64,000 nucleotides of DNA from NCBI RefSeq assembly GCF_900107155.1, contig NZ_FNOX01000002.1:434001-498000 (forward strand), in the 5' to 3' direction. A program made the position numbers and the translations under genes. Shown here one piece after another: positions 1 through 7,670 of the stretch. The notes below the pieces were generated by a model. It did not search any database and was not told the origin of the DNA. It saw only the letters and a program-made list of their open reading frames with translations. This DNA is from Pseudomonas salomonii. Its GTDB lineage: Bacteria > Pseudomonadota > Gammaproteobacteria > Pseudomonadales > Pseudomonadaceae. Position 1 is the first letter of the stretch. Each line of letters starts with the position of its first letter.

Positions 1-7
1 CCACGTT

Positions 8-757
8 ATGACCATTGTTGTTTTCAATCCTCATAGCAGAAGCTTCTATCGCCCTATAGACGCGGCATTACGCTGGTGCAATCTCACTCGCTACGAAGCC
101 CAAATAGTCCAGGCGGACTGGTCTCGCCCCGAGAATCTTGCAGTCCTATTTCCCCAATGGCCCAATCTTCACATCGCTTTCGAAAGGATTTTAGACGCCA
201 TACGCAACGGTGAACTGCCGTACGGCTGCCTCGGTATTTCTGTTCCTTTGGGAAGCTATGTAGAGCCCTATCAGCTGACCATCCGCCATTCGGACTTACG
301 CCGTTGGATGGAGATTCATTACCCCGACCACAAGCCCAGTTTCTTATTCGAGTCTGGTGAAGATGCGCCTGCAAAGGTCAGTCTAGGAACTTTTCTCTCC
401 TTGAAAGCAGATCGAGATGAGTTATCGAGAGCGTTCCAAGCGCAACAGCATCGCATTCAAGAAATCTTGGGAGAGCTCCAGTCAATTGGACTTGAAAGAG
501 ATGATCTCAAAGCCTTGGCCAAAACGAATGGTCAACTCAGCGAGCGCAGCGAACTGACCTATCTCAACATCATAGGGGCATTGGTCAGCCTTCTGTTGGA
601 CCATTCGCCCGCTGGAAAACCTCTTTCGGTATTCACGAATCAAGCAGCCATCGTTGATGCCATTATCGCCCGTCACAAAGATGTGCCCGGCCTCAGCAAG
701 CGCACGCTGGATGAAAAGTTTGCCGTGGCCAATCGTAGCCTCAAAAAAAATAACTGA
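8..757 (+). CDS. ICE-associated hypothetical protein
   Basis: A 249-residue soluble protein of unknown function at the maintenance end of the ICE. The middle (about residues 130-175) is charged and likely helical or coiled (SLKADRDELSRAFQ). The C-terminal third (LTYLNIIGALVSLLL, then LSKRTLDEKFAVANRSL) resembles a short domain I recall at the end of many Pseudomonas mobile-element proteins; no function follows from that. ATG at 8 is the first start visible, but the window begins only 7 bases upstream, so a longer form cannot be excluded. It is followed by a 100-base gap with two palindromes and then the AlpA-like gene. Confidence 0.6.
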   Translation: MTIVVFNPHSRSFYRPIDAALRWCNLTRYEAQIVQADWSRPENLAVLFPQWPNLHIAFERILDAIRNGELPYGCLGISVPLGSYVEPYQLTIRHSDLRRWMEIHYPDHKPSFLFESGEDAPAKVSLGTFLSLKADRDELSRAFQAQQHRIQEILGELQSIGLERDDLKALAKTNGQLSERSELTYLNIIGALVSLLLDHSPAGKPLSVFTNQAAIVDAIIARHKDVPGLSKRTLDEKFAVANRSLKKNN

Positions 758-765
758 TCGAGTCA

Positions 766-798
766 ATTGCGTTGCAATAGGTTCGATTGCAATGCAAT
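766..798. promoter_or_regulatory. Two 13-bp palindromes, candidate operator
   Basis: ATTGCGTTGCAAT (766-778) and ATTGCAATGCAAT (786-798) are near-perfect and perfect palindromes of the form ATTGCA-N-TGCAAT. Their centres are 20 bp apart, close to two helical turns, just upstream of the AlpA/ParA genes. This suggests cooperative binding of a dimeric regulator such as the AlpA-like protein, an upstream regulator, or ParB. The function is inferred only from position and symmetry. Confidence 0.5.
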
Positions 799-872
799 GA
801 CTCATCCCGCCTTGTGCGATTCAATCCCTGTCACTTCCCAACACGCGCCAATTGGCGCTAGGAGTGACTAGC

Positions 873-1097
873 ATGTCCAGCCAATCTGTCCCCTCAGTTG
901 AAGCGCCTCAACCCCAACGCCACATCATGCGGCGTGACGAAGTGGAGCGAAAAACCGGCTTCAAGCGTGCGCACATCTACAACTTGATGAAGGAAGGTAA
1001 ATTCCCTCAGGCTAAGCGCATTGGAATGCGCGCAGTAGGTTGGGACTCGCTGGAAATCGAGCAGTGGGTCGCTGAGCGCTTAGGCCAACAGGCTTGA
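873..1097 (+). CDS. AlpA-family excisionase/regulator
   Basis: A 74-residue MerR-like winged-helix DNA-binding protein of the AlpA/CP4-57 regulatory family. The core reads MRRDEVERKTGFKRAHIYNL, followed by FPQAKRIGMRAVGWDSLEIEQWV, the usual AlpA helix-turn-helix and wing. ATG at 873 is preferred over an upstream start at 852 because the upstream residues do not look conserved. Family members act as excision or regulatory factors of integrated elements. It sits 4 bases before parA, so the two are probably co-transcribed, and directly downstream of two palindromes that may be its operator. Confidence 0.8.
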   Translation: MSSQSVPSVEAPQPQRHIMRRDEVERKTGFKRAHIYNLMKEGKFPQAKRIGMRAVGWDSLEIEQWVAERLGQQA

Positions 1098-1101
1098 TGC
1101 T

Positions 1102-1944
1102 ATGCGTGTGCTATCGGTGGTCTCCACGAAAGGTGGCGTAGGCAAAACCACAGTCGCCGCCAATCTCGGCGGTCTGCTGGCGGATGCTGGTCTACGCGTC
1201 CTGCTACTCGATCTGGATAGCCAACCCACCCTCTCCAGCTATTACGCCTTGAGCCAGAAAGCTGTCGCTGGCGCGTACGAGCTCATTGCACTCAACTTAA
1301 CAACGCCTGCACAGATTGTTTCCAAGACCGTGATTGCAGGGCTCGACCTCATCATCTCCAACGACGCTCAAGGCCAGTTGAGCACATTACTACTGCACGC
1401 CCCTGACGGGCGATTACGGCTACGCAATTTGCTAGACGATTTTCGCCCCCGTTATGACCTGCTTTTGATTGACACCCAAGGCGCACGTAGCGTGCTGTTG
1501 GAGATGGCCATCCTCGCCTGCGATATCGCCCTCTCTCCCATCACACCGGAAATGCTAGCTGCCCGCGAACTACGCCGCGGCACTTTGAGGCTATTCAGTG
1601 AACTCCAACCATTTCGTCACCTGGGTATTACGCTGCCACCGTTGCGACTGCTGCTGAACCAGGTAAATAGCATCCGAGTAGACACACGAATGATCATCCG
1701 TGGCCTGCACGAGGCCTTCGCTGGGGCTCCCAACATCTCAGTTCTAGAAACCGCAGTTCCAGACCGAGTGGCTTACCTCAATGCCGCCTCCCTTGGTCTA
1801 CCAGCCCACCGAATCGAGACTCGCCAGCCACGTGAACGACGATCGCAATCAGCGCTGCAAACCATGCAAGCGCTGGCCATCGAGTTGTTTCCTGAATGGC
1901 GCGAGGCGATTTCTAAGGTGAGTAGATACGCAGAGGTTCGATAA
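1102..1944 (+). CDS. parA: ParA-family partition ATPase
   Basis: A 280-residue ParA/Soj/MinD-type ATPase. The deviant Walker A KGGVGKTT is at about residues 10-17, a LLLDLDSQ motif at about 35-41 and DLLLIDTQGA at about 120-129. ParA uses ATP-dependent DNA binding to segregate the excised ICE circle and is a standard gene at this end of PFGI-1/ICEclc-like elements. It follows the AlpA-like gene by 4 bases and precedes a small unknown gene and parB. The length and motifs are complete, and I see no lesion. Confidence 0.92.
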   Translation: MRVLSVVSTKGGVGKTTVAANLGGLLADAGLRVLLLDLDSQPTLSSYYALSQKAVAGAYELIALNLTTPAQIVSKTVIAGLDLIISNDAQGQLSTLLLHAPDGRLRLRNLLDDFRPRYDLLLIDTQGARSVLLEMAILACDIALSPITPEMLAARELRRGTLRLFSELQPFRHLGITLPPLRLLLNQVNSIRVDTRMIIRGLHEAFAGAPNISVLETAVPDRVAYLNAASLGLPAHRIETRQPRERRSQSALQTMQALAIELFPEWREAISKVSRYAEVR

Positions 1945-2029
1945 GGCAGATTCCGGAGACGGTATTTCGCGCCAAATCATCTTGTTTGTTCAACCTTGAG
2001 GCCAACAGCGTTTGGCGAGGAGTCTTTTG

Positions 2030-2239
2030 ATGTTTGATCAGTTTCCCATCGTCGTTCAGCCATCCATACGACAAGATCATCCACCTAGCGAGGAATACTG
2101 CACCGTGGTTTTTCGCTTGCCGCGTGGGCGCTCGGCCATGGGGCGGTTTCTCGCGGAATTGTCTCGGTATTTCGAAGGTAGGGGAACAGCCGAGATCGTT
2201 AAATTCGAGGTCGGTGACCATTTGCGTAACCGGCATTAA
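2030..2239 (+). CDS. Small ICE protein between parA and parB
   Basis: A 69-residue protein of unknown function (MFDQFPIVVQPSIRQD..., ending FEVGDHLRNRH). ATG at 2030 is chosen because GAGGAG lies about 10 bases upstream; a TTG at 2012 is less likely. It fills the gap between parA and parB in the same orientation, 14 bases before parB, which argues that it is a real member of the partition operon. No known domain recognised. Confidence 0.55.
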   Translation: MFDQFPIVVQPSIRQDHPPSEEYCTVVFRLPRGRSAMGRFLAELSRYFEGRGTAEIVKFEVGDHLRNRH

Positions 2240-2253
2240 CTGAGGCTGTTCAA

Positions 2254-3837
2254 ATGAAGAAGCTCAATCAGGAGGAGATCACCGACAAACTGCACCAGGA
2301 CCATTTTCCTCGGGGTCCAGAACTGGAGCGACTGTCCGATCCAGTCATCGACACCCCCATGCTGGTCACGCTGGAGCAGTTACGGCCCTACGAACACAAC
2401 CCACGCTTCATCCGCAATCCGCTTTATGACGATATAAAAGCCTCGATCCGTGAACGCGGACTGGATCAACCGCCGCCGATTACCCGCCGCCCGGGTGAAA
2501 CCCACTTCATCATCCGCAACGGCGGCAATACGCGCTTGGCGATTCTCGGCGAGCTGTGGCAGGAAACCCGCGACGAGCGTTTCTTCCGCATCCATTGCCT
2601 GTTCCGTCCCTGGACCGATGAAATCAGCGCCCTCCTCGGCCATCTGGCCGAAAGCGATCTGCACGGTCAGCTCACCTTCATCGAGCGTGCTCAGGCAGTG
2701 GCCAAACTCAAGACCATGCTTGAATCAGATGGCGCAACACTCTCACAACGTGAGCTGGCGCGACGCCTAGCTGGTGGGGGCTACCCCATTTCACAGTCGC
2801 ACATCAGCCGGATGCTGGACACTCTTGAACATTTATTGCCCGCCATTCCACAAACCCTGTATGCCGGGTTGGGGAAACCCAAAATAGAACGCCTGATCGG
2901 TCTGCGTAGCCAGGCTGAACGAACCTGGAATCGTCATCCAACCAACGCCATCGCTTTTCCCGAGCTTTGGCTCGACACCCTAGGGCAATTTGATGACGAC
3001 CCAGAGTCCTTCGACCTTGAGCGAATCCAGGATGAACTGCTCGAACGCATGAGTCGCTTACTCGGACAGTCCTACCGCATGTTGGCCCTGGAGTTGGGCG
3101 AAACCCAACGAGTTATCCAGACGCCCGGCATGGTCGTCACGCCCCCGCAGAACAACCTTCTGCCGAGCGTCGATGAGCCCGCGGCCGAGCCTCCCCCTTC
3201 CGAGCCGCATTCCAAATCAACTGATACCAGGACGCAGACCGGAACAGAGCGAGAGGAGCAGCTCACGCTGCCCGAAACGACCCTGGTATCAGCAGCCAGC
3301 CCTCCGTCACGTGTCCAGCAGATCCGCGAACAGATTGATCGCGCCGCTGCCCCCGAAACAGCACAGACCGTCGAAACCAGCCCGATCGACGACATCTGGA
3401 TCATCGCACCCACACTGGATACCCCCCAACAACTGCGTTTAGCCATTGCCGGACTGGCTCGGGAAATGGCGGCCTATGCCGGACATCCCGAGAGCATCAT
3501 CGACCAGAAGCATGGCCTGGGCTACGCCCTCAGCATCGAGCAACTTGATCTTGCAGCGCCTCGTGCGGCCGGCGTTCACCTAATGCTCTTGGCCCTGCTG
3601 CGTGCCCAAGACGAAGTGAACTGGGAGGATCGCAAGCAATTGCCCTCAGCCCTGTTCGGGCAACTGCTATTGGGGGTCTATCAACTCCCGCTGGCCGATC
3701 GTCCCACCGTGGACGTAGGACTGGAGCGACTGCCCGACTATCTGTTAATCAAACTGTATCGCCTCGTTCGCTTAGCCCGGCGCCTGATCGACTTAACGCT
3801 TACCCATGAAGACGATTCGCCAAGGGAGCTGCCATGA
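2254..3837 (+). CDS. parB: ParB-family partition protein (PFGI-1 ICE type)
   Basis: A 527-residue ParB/Spo0J-like protein of the ICE type (TIGR03764-like). The N-terminal ParB nuclease-like fold is visible at about residues 35-130 (VTLEQLRPYEHNPR, RNGGNTRLAIL). It is followed by a KorB-like helix-turn-helix region at about 150-200 (LSQRELARRLAGGGYPISQSH). A Pro/Glu/Ser/Thr-rich linker spans about 295-375, and a C-terminal domain of unknown role follows. It would bind the ICE centromere and work with ParA. Its stop overlaps the next start (ATGA), so expression is probably coupled to the DUF2857 gene. Confidence 0.9.
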   Translation: MKKLNQEEITDKLHQDHFPRGPELERLSDPVIDTPMLVTLEQLRPYEHNPRFIRNPLYDDIKASIRERGLDQPPPITRRPGETHFIIRNGGNTRLAILGELWQETRDERFFRIHCLFRPWTDEISALLGHLAESDLHGQLTFIERAQAVAKLKTMLESDGATLSQRELARRLAGGGYPISQSHISRMLDTLEHLLPAIPQTLYAGLGKPKIERLIGLRSQAERTWNRHPTNAIAFPELWLDTLGQFDDDPESFDLERIQDELLERMSRLLGQSYRMLALELGETQRVIQTPGMVVTPPQNNLLPSVDEPAAEPPPSEPHSKSTDTRTQTGTEREEQLTLPETTLVSAASPPSRVQQIREQIDRAAAPETAQTVETSPIDDIWIIAPTLDTPQQLRLAIAGLAREMAAYAGHPESIIDQKHGLGYALSIEQLDLAAPRAAGVHLMLLALLRAQDEVNWEDRKQLPSALFGQLLLGVYQLPLADRPTVDVGLERLPDYLLIKLYRLVRLARRLIDLTLTHEDDSPRELP

Positions 3838-4382
3838 ACCTGTCCTTCAATGTGCTCAACCAGGCCATGCTGACCCAGGTCCTTCACGAGCTGCGCCTGG
3901 GTAATCTACAACGCTGCAAAGCACTCGGACTGGGTGAAGAGGACATCTACCTGCTGCAATCATTACCACCGACCACATTGTCACGCCTGGCCCATGCCAC
4001 CGTCCCCTGGGTTGAGGTCAAGATTGATTCGCCGGTGTTGCATCGGTTGATCGACCAAGCCGAACGTGACGAACAGAACGAGCGCCTGATCAACCGAGCG
4101 CTCAAGCTCGGTGCCAGCAGTACCATCATGTATCAGTACTTCGGCTTGGCGCATTCGGAAACCGCCCTGCGCCGACGTCTGCTCAAGATAGAAACCCGTA
4201 AGGGCCGCCCTCAGAACTTGAGCGAAGCGCAGGAACATGCGCTCTGGCAGCGTTGGTGCCAACTACGCGCTGAGGACGGTGCTGAGGATCAGCTCGACGC
4301 CATGATGATGTTGGCAGAGGAGCAACAGATCAGCTTGACCATCGTTTGGCAGCAGATCGACCATTACAGCAACGGAACATGA
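3834..4382 (+). CDS. DUF2857 ICE protein (STY4526-like)
   Basis: A 182-residue protein matching the DUF2857 family found between parB and the STY4528-type gene in SPI-7/PFGI-1-like elements. A probable helix-turn-helix lies at about residues 95-125 (GASSTIMYQYFGLAHSETAL). Residues 130-150 (RKGRPQNLSEAQEHALWQRW) are typical of the family. No catalytic motif seen. It overlaps parB by 4 bases and the next gene by 4 bases (ATGA), a tightly coupled operon. The role is unknown; a DNA-binding or replication-accessory function is an inference from the HTH and the neighbours. Confidence 0.8.
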   Translation: MNLSFNVLNQAMLTQVLHELRLGNLQRCKALGLGEEDIYLLQSLPPTTLSRLAHATVPWVEVKIDSPVLHRLIDQAERDEQNERLINRALKLGASSTIMYQYFGLAHSETALRRRLLKIETRKGRPQNLSEAQEHALWQRWCQLRAEDGAEDQLDAMMMLAEEQQISLTIVWQQIDHYSNGT

Positions 4383-5566
4383 ACACTGCCGCTTCCAGTC
4401 GCTGGCAGCGTGTTCTGCAGCAATGCACCCAGCAATTAAGTGAACGTTGGCCCGCGCGCCCTACCACTGAACCGCCCTCCAACCAGGCTCTACAGACTGG
4501 CTTTCTTTTCAGTGGCCAATCTCACGAAGTAGTGCCGCGTCGGCTGCTGCTGGATAGTCGGCTGACGCCATTGGAACGGAATGCCTGGCAAGTATTTCGA
4601 CTCATGCTGCAAGGCCAGGGCGTAGTCACACCGCGCTATGAAGATCTTCAACCTTACCTGTCGAGCGTGCCCTACGGTGCGTCAGCCTCCCGCGAGACCA
4701 TCGCTCGCGTCCTGACGATGCTCAGGTTGACGCGCTGGCTTAGCTTGGTGAGTCGTGGCCGCGATCAGCTGAGCGGGCGCCTGCAAGGTTCTCTGTACGT
4801 CCTGCACGATGAGCCGTTAACCCCCGCCGAAGCCATGGAGCTGGATCAGGACTATCTGGAGCTGGTCGGCCATGCCCTCTCCCATGCAACCAAGGCTGTG
4901 CGGATTGTCGCTCAGCATGTAATGGAAGAAATCCGCCAAGATACCGATATCGATCTGGGTCAGCTCCCCACCCGGCTCGACAGTTGGGGCGACCATTGGA
5001 CAAAACAAGGATTGGATAAGGCGCCCGATGAAGCGTTACACGATTCCGAACGGGGTGGCGACCACCTCGTTCGGAATCGTGCGGGGCCTAGTTCGGAATC
5101 CGAACTGAGTTCGAACTCCAATGTTTTCGGCAGCGTTCGGAATCCGAATGCCGCCCGTACTGTATTAAAAGAAAGTATTAGTACGGTACCGCGCGCGACC
5201 CCAGCAGTGGATAACCTGCACTGGCCTGATCCGCTGCACCTGAGTCCGAGCGAGCGGCAGGCCGTCATCGTGGCGCTGACCAAGCTTAAACCCGCGGATC
5301 GGCAGGCGGTGCTCAACGAAGCGGGCGCGCGGTGTGCGGCAGGAAGCGTCCGCAAACCGGCGGCGTATCTGATGGGCCTGATCCAGCGGGCGCTGAAAGG
5401 CGATTTTCGCCCTTGGGCAGGTCATGCTGAATCGTTACCCATTGCAGAACCGCCACCCGCTCCGCCGCGCCAGCTTAGGAAAAAGGGCGAACCTGCCTCT
5501 GCCCTCGCCCAAGCGTGCCTGGATGAACTACGCCAGCTGCGCAGCAAACGCCCTGGACGTCAGTAG
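4379..5566 (+). CDS. STY4528-type ICE (replicon) protein
   Basis: A 395-residue protein of the STY4528 family (pathogenicity-island replicon, winged-helix type). Residues about 50-140 look like a winged-helix DNA-binding domain (RLTPLERNAWQVFRLML, then SRETIARVLTMLRLTRW), the arrangement of a replication or partition initiator. Residues about 220-280 are a low-complexity Ser/Asn/Arg linker whose DNA carries a 20-bp inverted repeat and several copies of GTTCGGAATC (see separate feature). The C-terminal part is basic. ATG 4379 overlaps the DUF2857 stop. A role in ICE replication is inferred from family context and the embedded repeats. Confidence 0.78.
   Translation: MNTAASSRWQRVLQQCTQQLSERWPARPTTEPPSNQALQTGFLFSGQSHEVVPRRLLLDSRLTPLERNAWQVFRLMLQGQGVVTPRYEDLQPYLSSVPYGASASRETIARVLTMLRLTRWLSLVSRGRDQLSGRLQGSLYVLHDEPLTPAEAMELDQDYLELVGHALSHATKAVRIVAQHVMEEIRQDTDIDLGQLPTRLDSWGDHWTKQGLDKAPDEALHDSERGGDHLVRNRAGPSSESELSSNSNVFGSVRNPNAARTVLKESISTVPRATPAVDNLHWPDPLHLSPSERQAVIVALTKLKPADRQAVLNEAGARCAAGSVRKPAAYLMGLIQRALKGDFRPWAGHAESLPIAEPPPAPPRQLRKKGEPASALAQACLDELRQLRSKRPGRQ
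5039..5149. repeat. Iteron-like palindrome cluster inside the STY4528 gene
   Basis: A 20-bp inverted repeat with a 3-base loop spans 5039-5081 (arm CACGATTCCGAACGGGGTGG, one G/A difference between arms). Perfect palindromes GTTCGGAATCCGAAC (5091-5105) and GAGTTCGAACTC (5107-5118) follow, then a near-perfect GTTCGGAATCCGAAT (5135-5149). The core GTTCGGAATC thus occurs four times in 110 bp in both orientations. An AT-rich stretch (5158-5180, TATTAAAAGAAAGTATTAGT) comes next. The density of symmetric repeats in a poorly constrained protein linker suggests a protein-binding locus such as a replication origin or centromere. Confidence 0.6.
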
Positions 5567-5710
5567 ATTTGATGCCACTGGCATCACGGACGAGCGTCTC
5601 GAAAATCAATCGTTTCGAACCAAATCGAACACACCGCATTCAGCTTTTCGGCTGTCCTTTACCTTCGTCTGTCGCAACGTTCCCGTCCAAGCCTATGCGA
5701 GGACGACACC

Positions 5711-6466
5711 GTGGCCGATCACTATCAGCTCAACCTGGGCTCATTGCGCAGCAGCATCACCCTGACACTGCACACCCACCATGCCGCCCGAATCTGGCAA
5801 GGTCGAACCGCACGCGAAGGCGTCCACTCGATCATGGGCATGGCCGGCTACATCAGCGTCACCAACCTGATCAAACAGGCCGCAGCGCAGGACGACCCCT
5901 ATGCCGACTGGGCGATCGTGCAGCTCGAAGAAAAATTGATACATGCCAAGGCTGGGATGCTGGAACTGACCCAGCAGTTGGACCGGATCAGACAAGAGCT
6001 GCCGACGCAGATCGACATGGGCGACAACCTCAACATCCATCCCGTCACCTTGCCGTTGTACATCGGCAGCCAACTGGGCTTCCTCGCCGTTTACCTGCTG
6101 ACTGACTACGACACCTTGGTGCGACATACCCTGTTGGCCCATCACACCGCCTTGGTCGGTCGCCGGGACATGGAAGCCTGGATCGACGACGGCGCCCACC
6201 TGCTGCGCAGCCTGTTCGGTCAGGCGCAGCGCTATCGGCATGCTGGCGTCACCCGTGATGACATGGCGGCGAACAACGCTCGTGCTCTGGCGGCAATCGA
6301 GAGAATGGGTTTGCCCCCTACTGACATCCTTGAGGGGCATCGCCGCTCCCAGTTCGCGCCGCCAATCATTCGTCGTGGTGCTGTGGCGGTGGATGACGCT
6401 GACGCGTTGACGGAGAACGCGGTAGAGCCTTCTGCGACAGTCGATGAGCCGGAGGACGAAGTATGA
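5711..6466 (+). CDS. TIGR03761-family ICE protein (PFL_4669-like)
   Basis: A 251-residue protein recognised by order and sequence as the PFL_4669/TIGR03761 family of ICE proteins of unknown function. Features include LGSLRSSITLTLHTHHAARIWQG at the N-terminus, followed by a mainly alpha-helical body and an acidic tail (VEPSATVDEPEDEV). The start is GTG at 5711 with GAGG about 10 bases upstream; no ATG occurs near it. The 144-base gap from the STY4528 gene has no gene. Its stop overlaps the DUF3158 start, so the pair is translationally coupled. Confidence 0.75.
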   Translation: MADHYQLNLGSLRSSITLTLHTHHAARIWQGRTAREGVHSIMGMAGYISVTNLIKQAAAQDDPYADWAIVQLEEKLIHAKAGMLELTQQLDRIRQELPTQIDMGDNLNIHPVTLPLYIGSQLGFLAVYLLTDYDTLVRHTLLAHHTALVGRRDMEAWIDDGAHLLRSLFGQAQRYRHAGVTRDDMAANNARALAAIERMGLPPTDILEGHRRSQFAPPIIRRGAVAVDDADALTENAVEPSATVDEPEDEV

Positions 6467-6981
6467 GGCACCTCATCCCGACTCAACCAATGCCCCTCGA
6501 AACACTCACACCGGATGCCTATCGACAGCTCGAACACGCTGCCTCCCTAAAAGGCCTTTTAAAACCCTTTAAGGGTAAGGGGGAGCTGGAATACCTGGCG
6601 CAGGTGGCGAGGGAAATCGAGGCGCAGTTACGTCGCGTGATGGAAGCTGTGGTGCAGCAAGCCGGACAGCCCCCTTACTCACTGCTGGATATTCGACTGG
6701 TGCTGCAGAACACCAGTGCGGGTAGCACCTATTTGCGATGGCGCACCCGCGACTTCGCCCGTATGGGCGTTGCGGTCTGGGAACGCCAGGTCTCCAACAA
6801 GGCCTTGCCCCAAGCCGTACGCAAGGGATTGCACCGTTTCGAATGCGAGCGTATCGCACTGAACTTGCAGATGAGCGTGGTGCATTCGCTCTACCGTCAG
6901 GCTTCAACCTGCGCAATCAAAATGGCCAGCGCCGAACGGCTGCTGCGCCAGTTCACACCAGCAGCGGAGATATCACGATGA
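6463..6981 (+). CDS. DUF3158 ICE protein
   Basis: A 172-residue protein of the DUF3158 family, always found next to the SSB gene in this ICE class. It is rich in basic and hydrophobic helices (LKGLLKPFKGKGELEYLAQV; YLRWRTRDFARMGVAVW; ALPQAVRKGLHRFECERI). No catalytic motif seen. It overlaps both neighbours by 4 bases (ATGA junctions), which places it in the TIGR03761-DUF3158-SSB operon and suggests a role with single-stranded DNA or replication. That role is inference. Confidence 0.75.
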   Translation: MRHLIPTQPMPLETLTPDAYRQLEHAASLKGLLKPFKGKGELEYLAQVAREIEAQLRRVMEAVVQQAGQPPYSLLDIRLVLQNTSAGSTYLRWRTRDFARMGVAVWERQVSNKALPQAVRKGLHRFECERIALNLQMSVVHSLYRQASTCAIKMASAERLLRQFTPAAEISR

Positions 6982-7448
6982 GTACTTTTTTCGTCGGCGA
7001 AGGCAACATCGGTAGTGCGCCAGAGTTCCAGGAGTTCCCATCAGGCAATGACGAGCCACGGCGTTTGCTGCGCCTGAATGTGTACTTCGACAACCACGTG
7101 CCACGCGATGGCAGCTATGAGGATCGAGGCGGCTATTGGGCGCCGGTCGAGCTCTGGCACCGCGAGGCTGAACACTGGAGCACGCTGTACCAGAAAGGCA
7201 TGCGCGTGTTGGTAGAGGGCCGCACCGTGCGCGATGAGTGGGAGGACAGTGAAGACAATGCCCGGGTCACCTTCAAGATCGAGGCGCGTCGTGTCGGCAT
7301 CCTGCCTCATCGCGTGCAGAATGTGGTCATGCGGGAGCGCTCAAGTGAATCAGCCTCGTCTGCGGCTCCCGTTGGGCAGGCTACAGACCAGGCCAGCTCG
7401 CCTGCGTCGAAGTCCAAAAAGCGCAGAGGGCAGCCACCATCGGCATGA
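6978..7448 (+). CDS. ssb: ICE-type single-stranded DNA-binding protein
   Basis: A 156-residue SSB-like OB-fold protein. MSTFFVGEGNIGSAPEFQEF starts the OB fold, followed by RLLRLNVYFDN, WAPVELWHREAEHWSTLYQKG and MRVLVEGRTVRDEWED, which correspond to the beta strands and the V-x-G-x-L/T turn of SSBs. The C-terminal third (about 115-156) is a Ser/Ala/Lys-rich tail that ends in Lys/Arg residues and lacks the acidic DDDIPF-type tip of chromosomal SSB. It would coat single-stranded ICE DNA in replication and transfer. It ends the operon; the next gene is topB after a 222-base structured gap. Confidence 0.85.
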   Translation: MSTFFVGEGNIGSAPEFQEFPSGNDEPRRLLRLNVYFDNHVPRDGSYEDRGGYWAPVELWHREAEHWSTLYQKGMRVLVEGRTVRDEWEDSEDNARVTFKIEARRVGILPHRVQNVVMRERSSESASSAAPVGQATDQASSPASKSKKRRGQPPSA

Positions 7449-7670
7449 CTGACTTGAGGCATAAAAATTGCGCCTTTGCGCGAAGTTCCTGGCCTGTCAT
7501 TACTCGCTGCTCGTGAAGCACTGTCGTCCACGTCACGACAAGGTAGCAGCCTCGCCCCCAATCAAGACTGCCCTCACCGACTAATATGAGGAACCTGCTA
7601 TTCAGGTTTCTCATAGCTCGGCACTGCTGTTTCCAACAACGCTGCTCCGAACTCAACCCGGAGCAGTTCT
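7449..7670 (+). promoter_or_regulatory. Structured topB leader with buried ribosome-binding site
   Basis: Three hairpins lie in the 222-base gap between ssb and topB: TGTCGT/ACGACA (7522-7540); TATGAG-g-AACCTG with CAGGTT-t-CTCATA (7585-7615, 13 bp including one G-U); and CTGCTCCG/CGGAGCAG (7642-7666). The GGAG of the last 3' arm is the only good Shine-Dalgarno, 4 to 9 bases before the topB ATG, so it is paired in the stem. This suggests translational control of topB. The location beside SSB and topoisomerase genes is that described for the STAXI RNA motif, but I cannot confirm a match. Confidence 0.55.

Noticed and set aside
5741-6340. A 199-codon minus-strand frame opposite the TIGR03761-type gene
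   Set aside because: It is a shadow of a well-conserved plus-strand ICE gene, and its His/Gln-rich composition is typical of antisense frames in GC-rich DNA.
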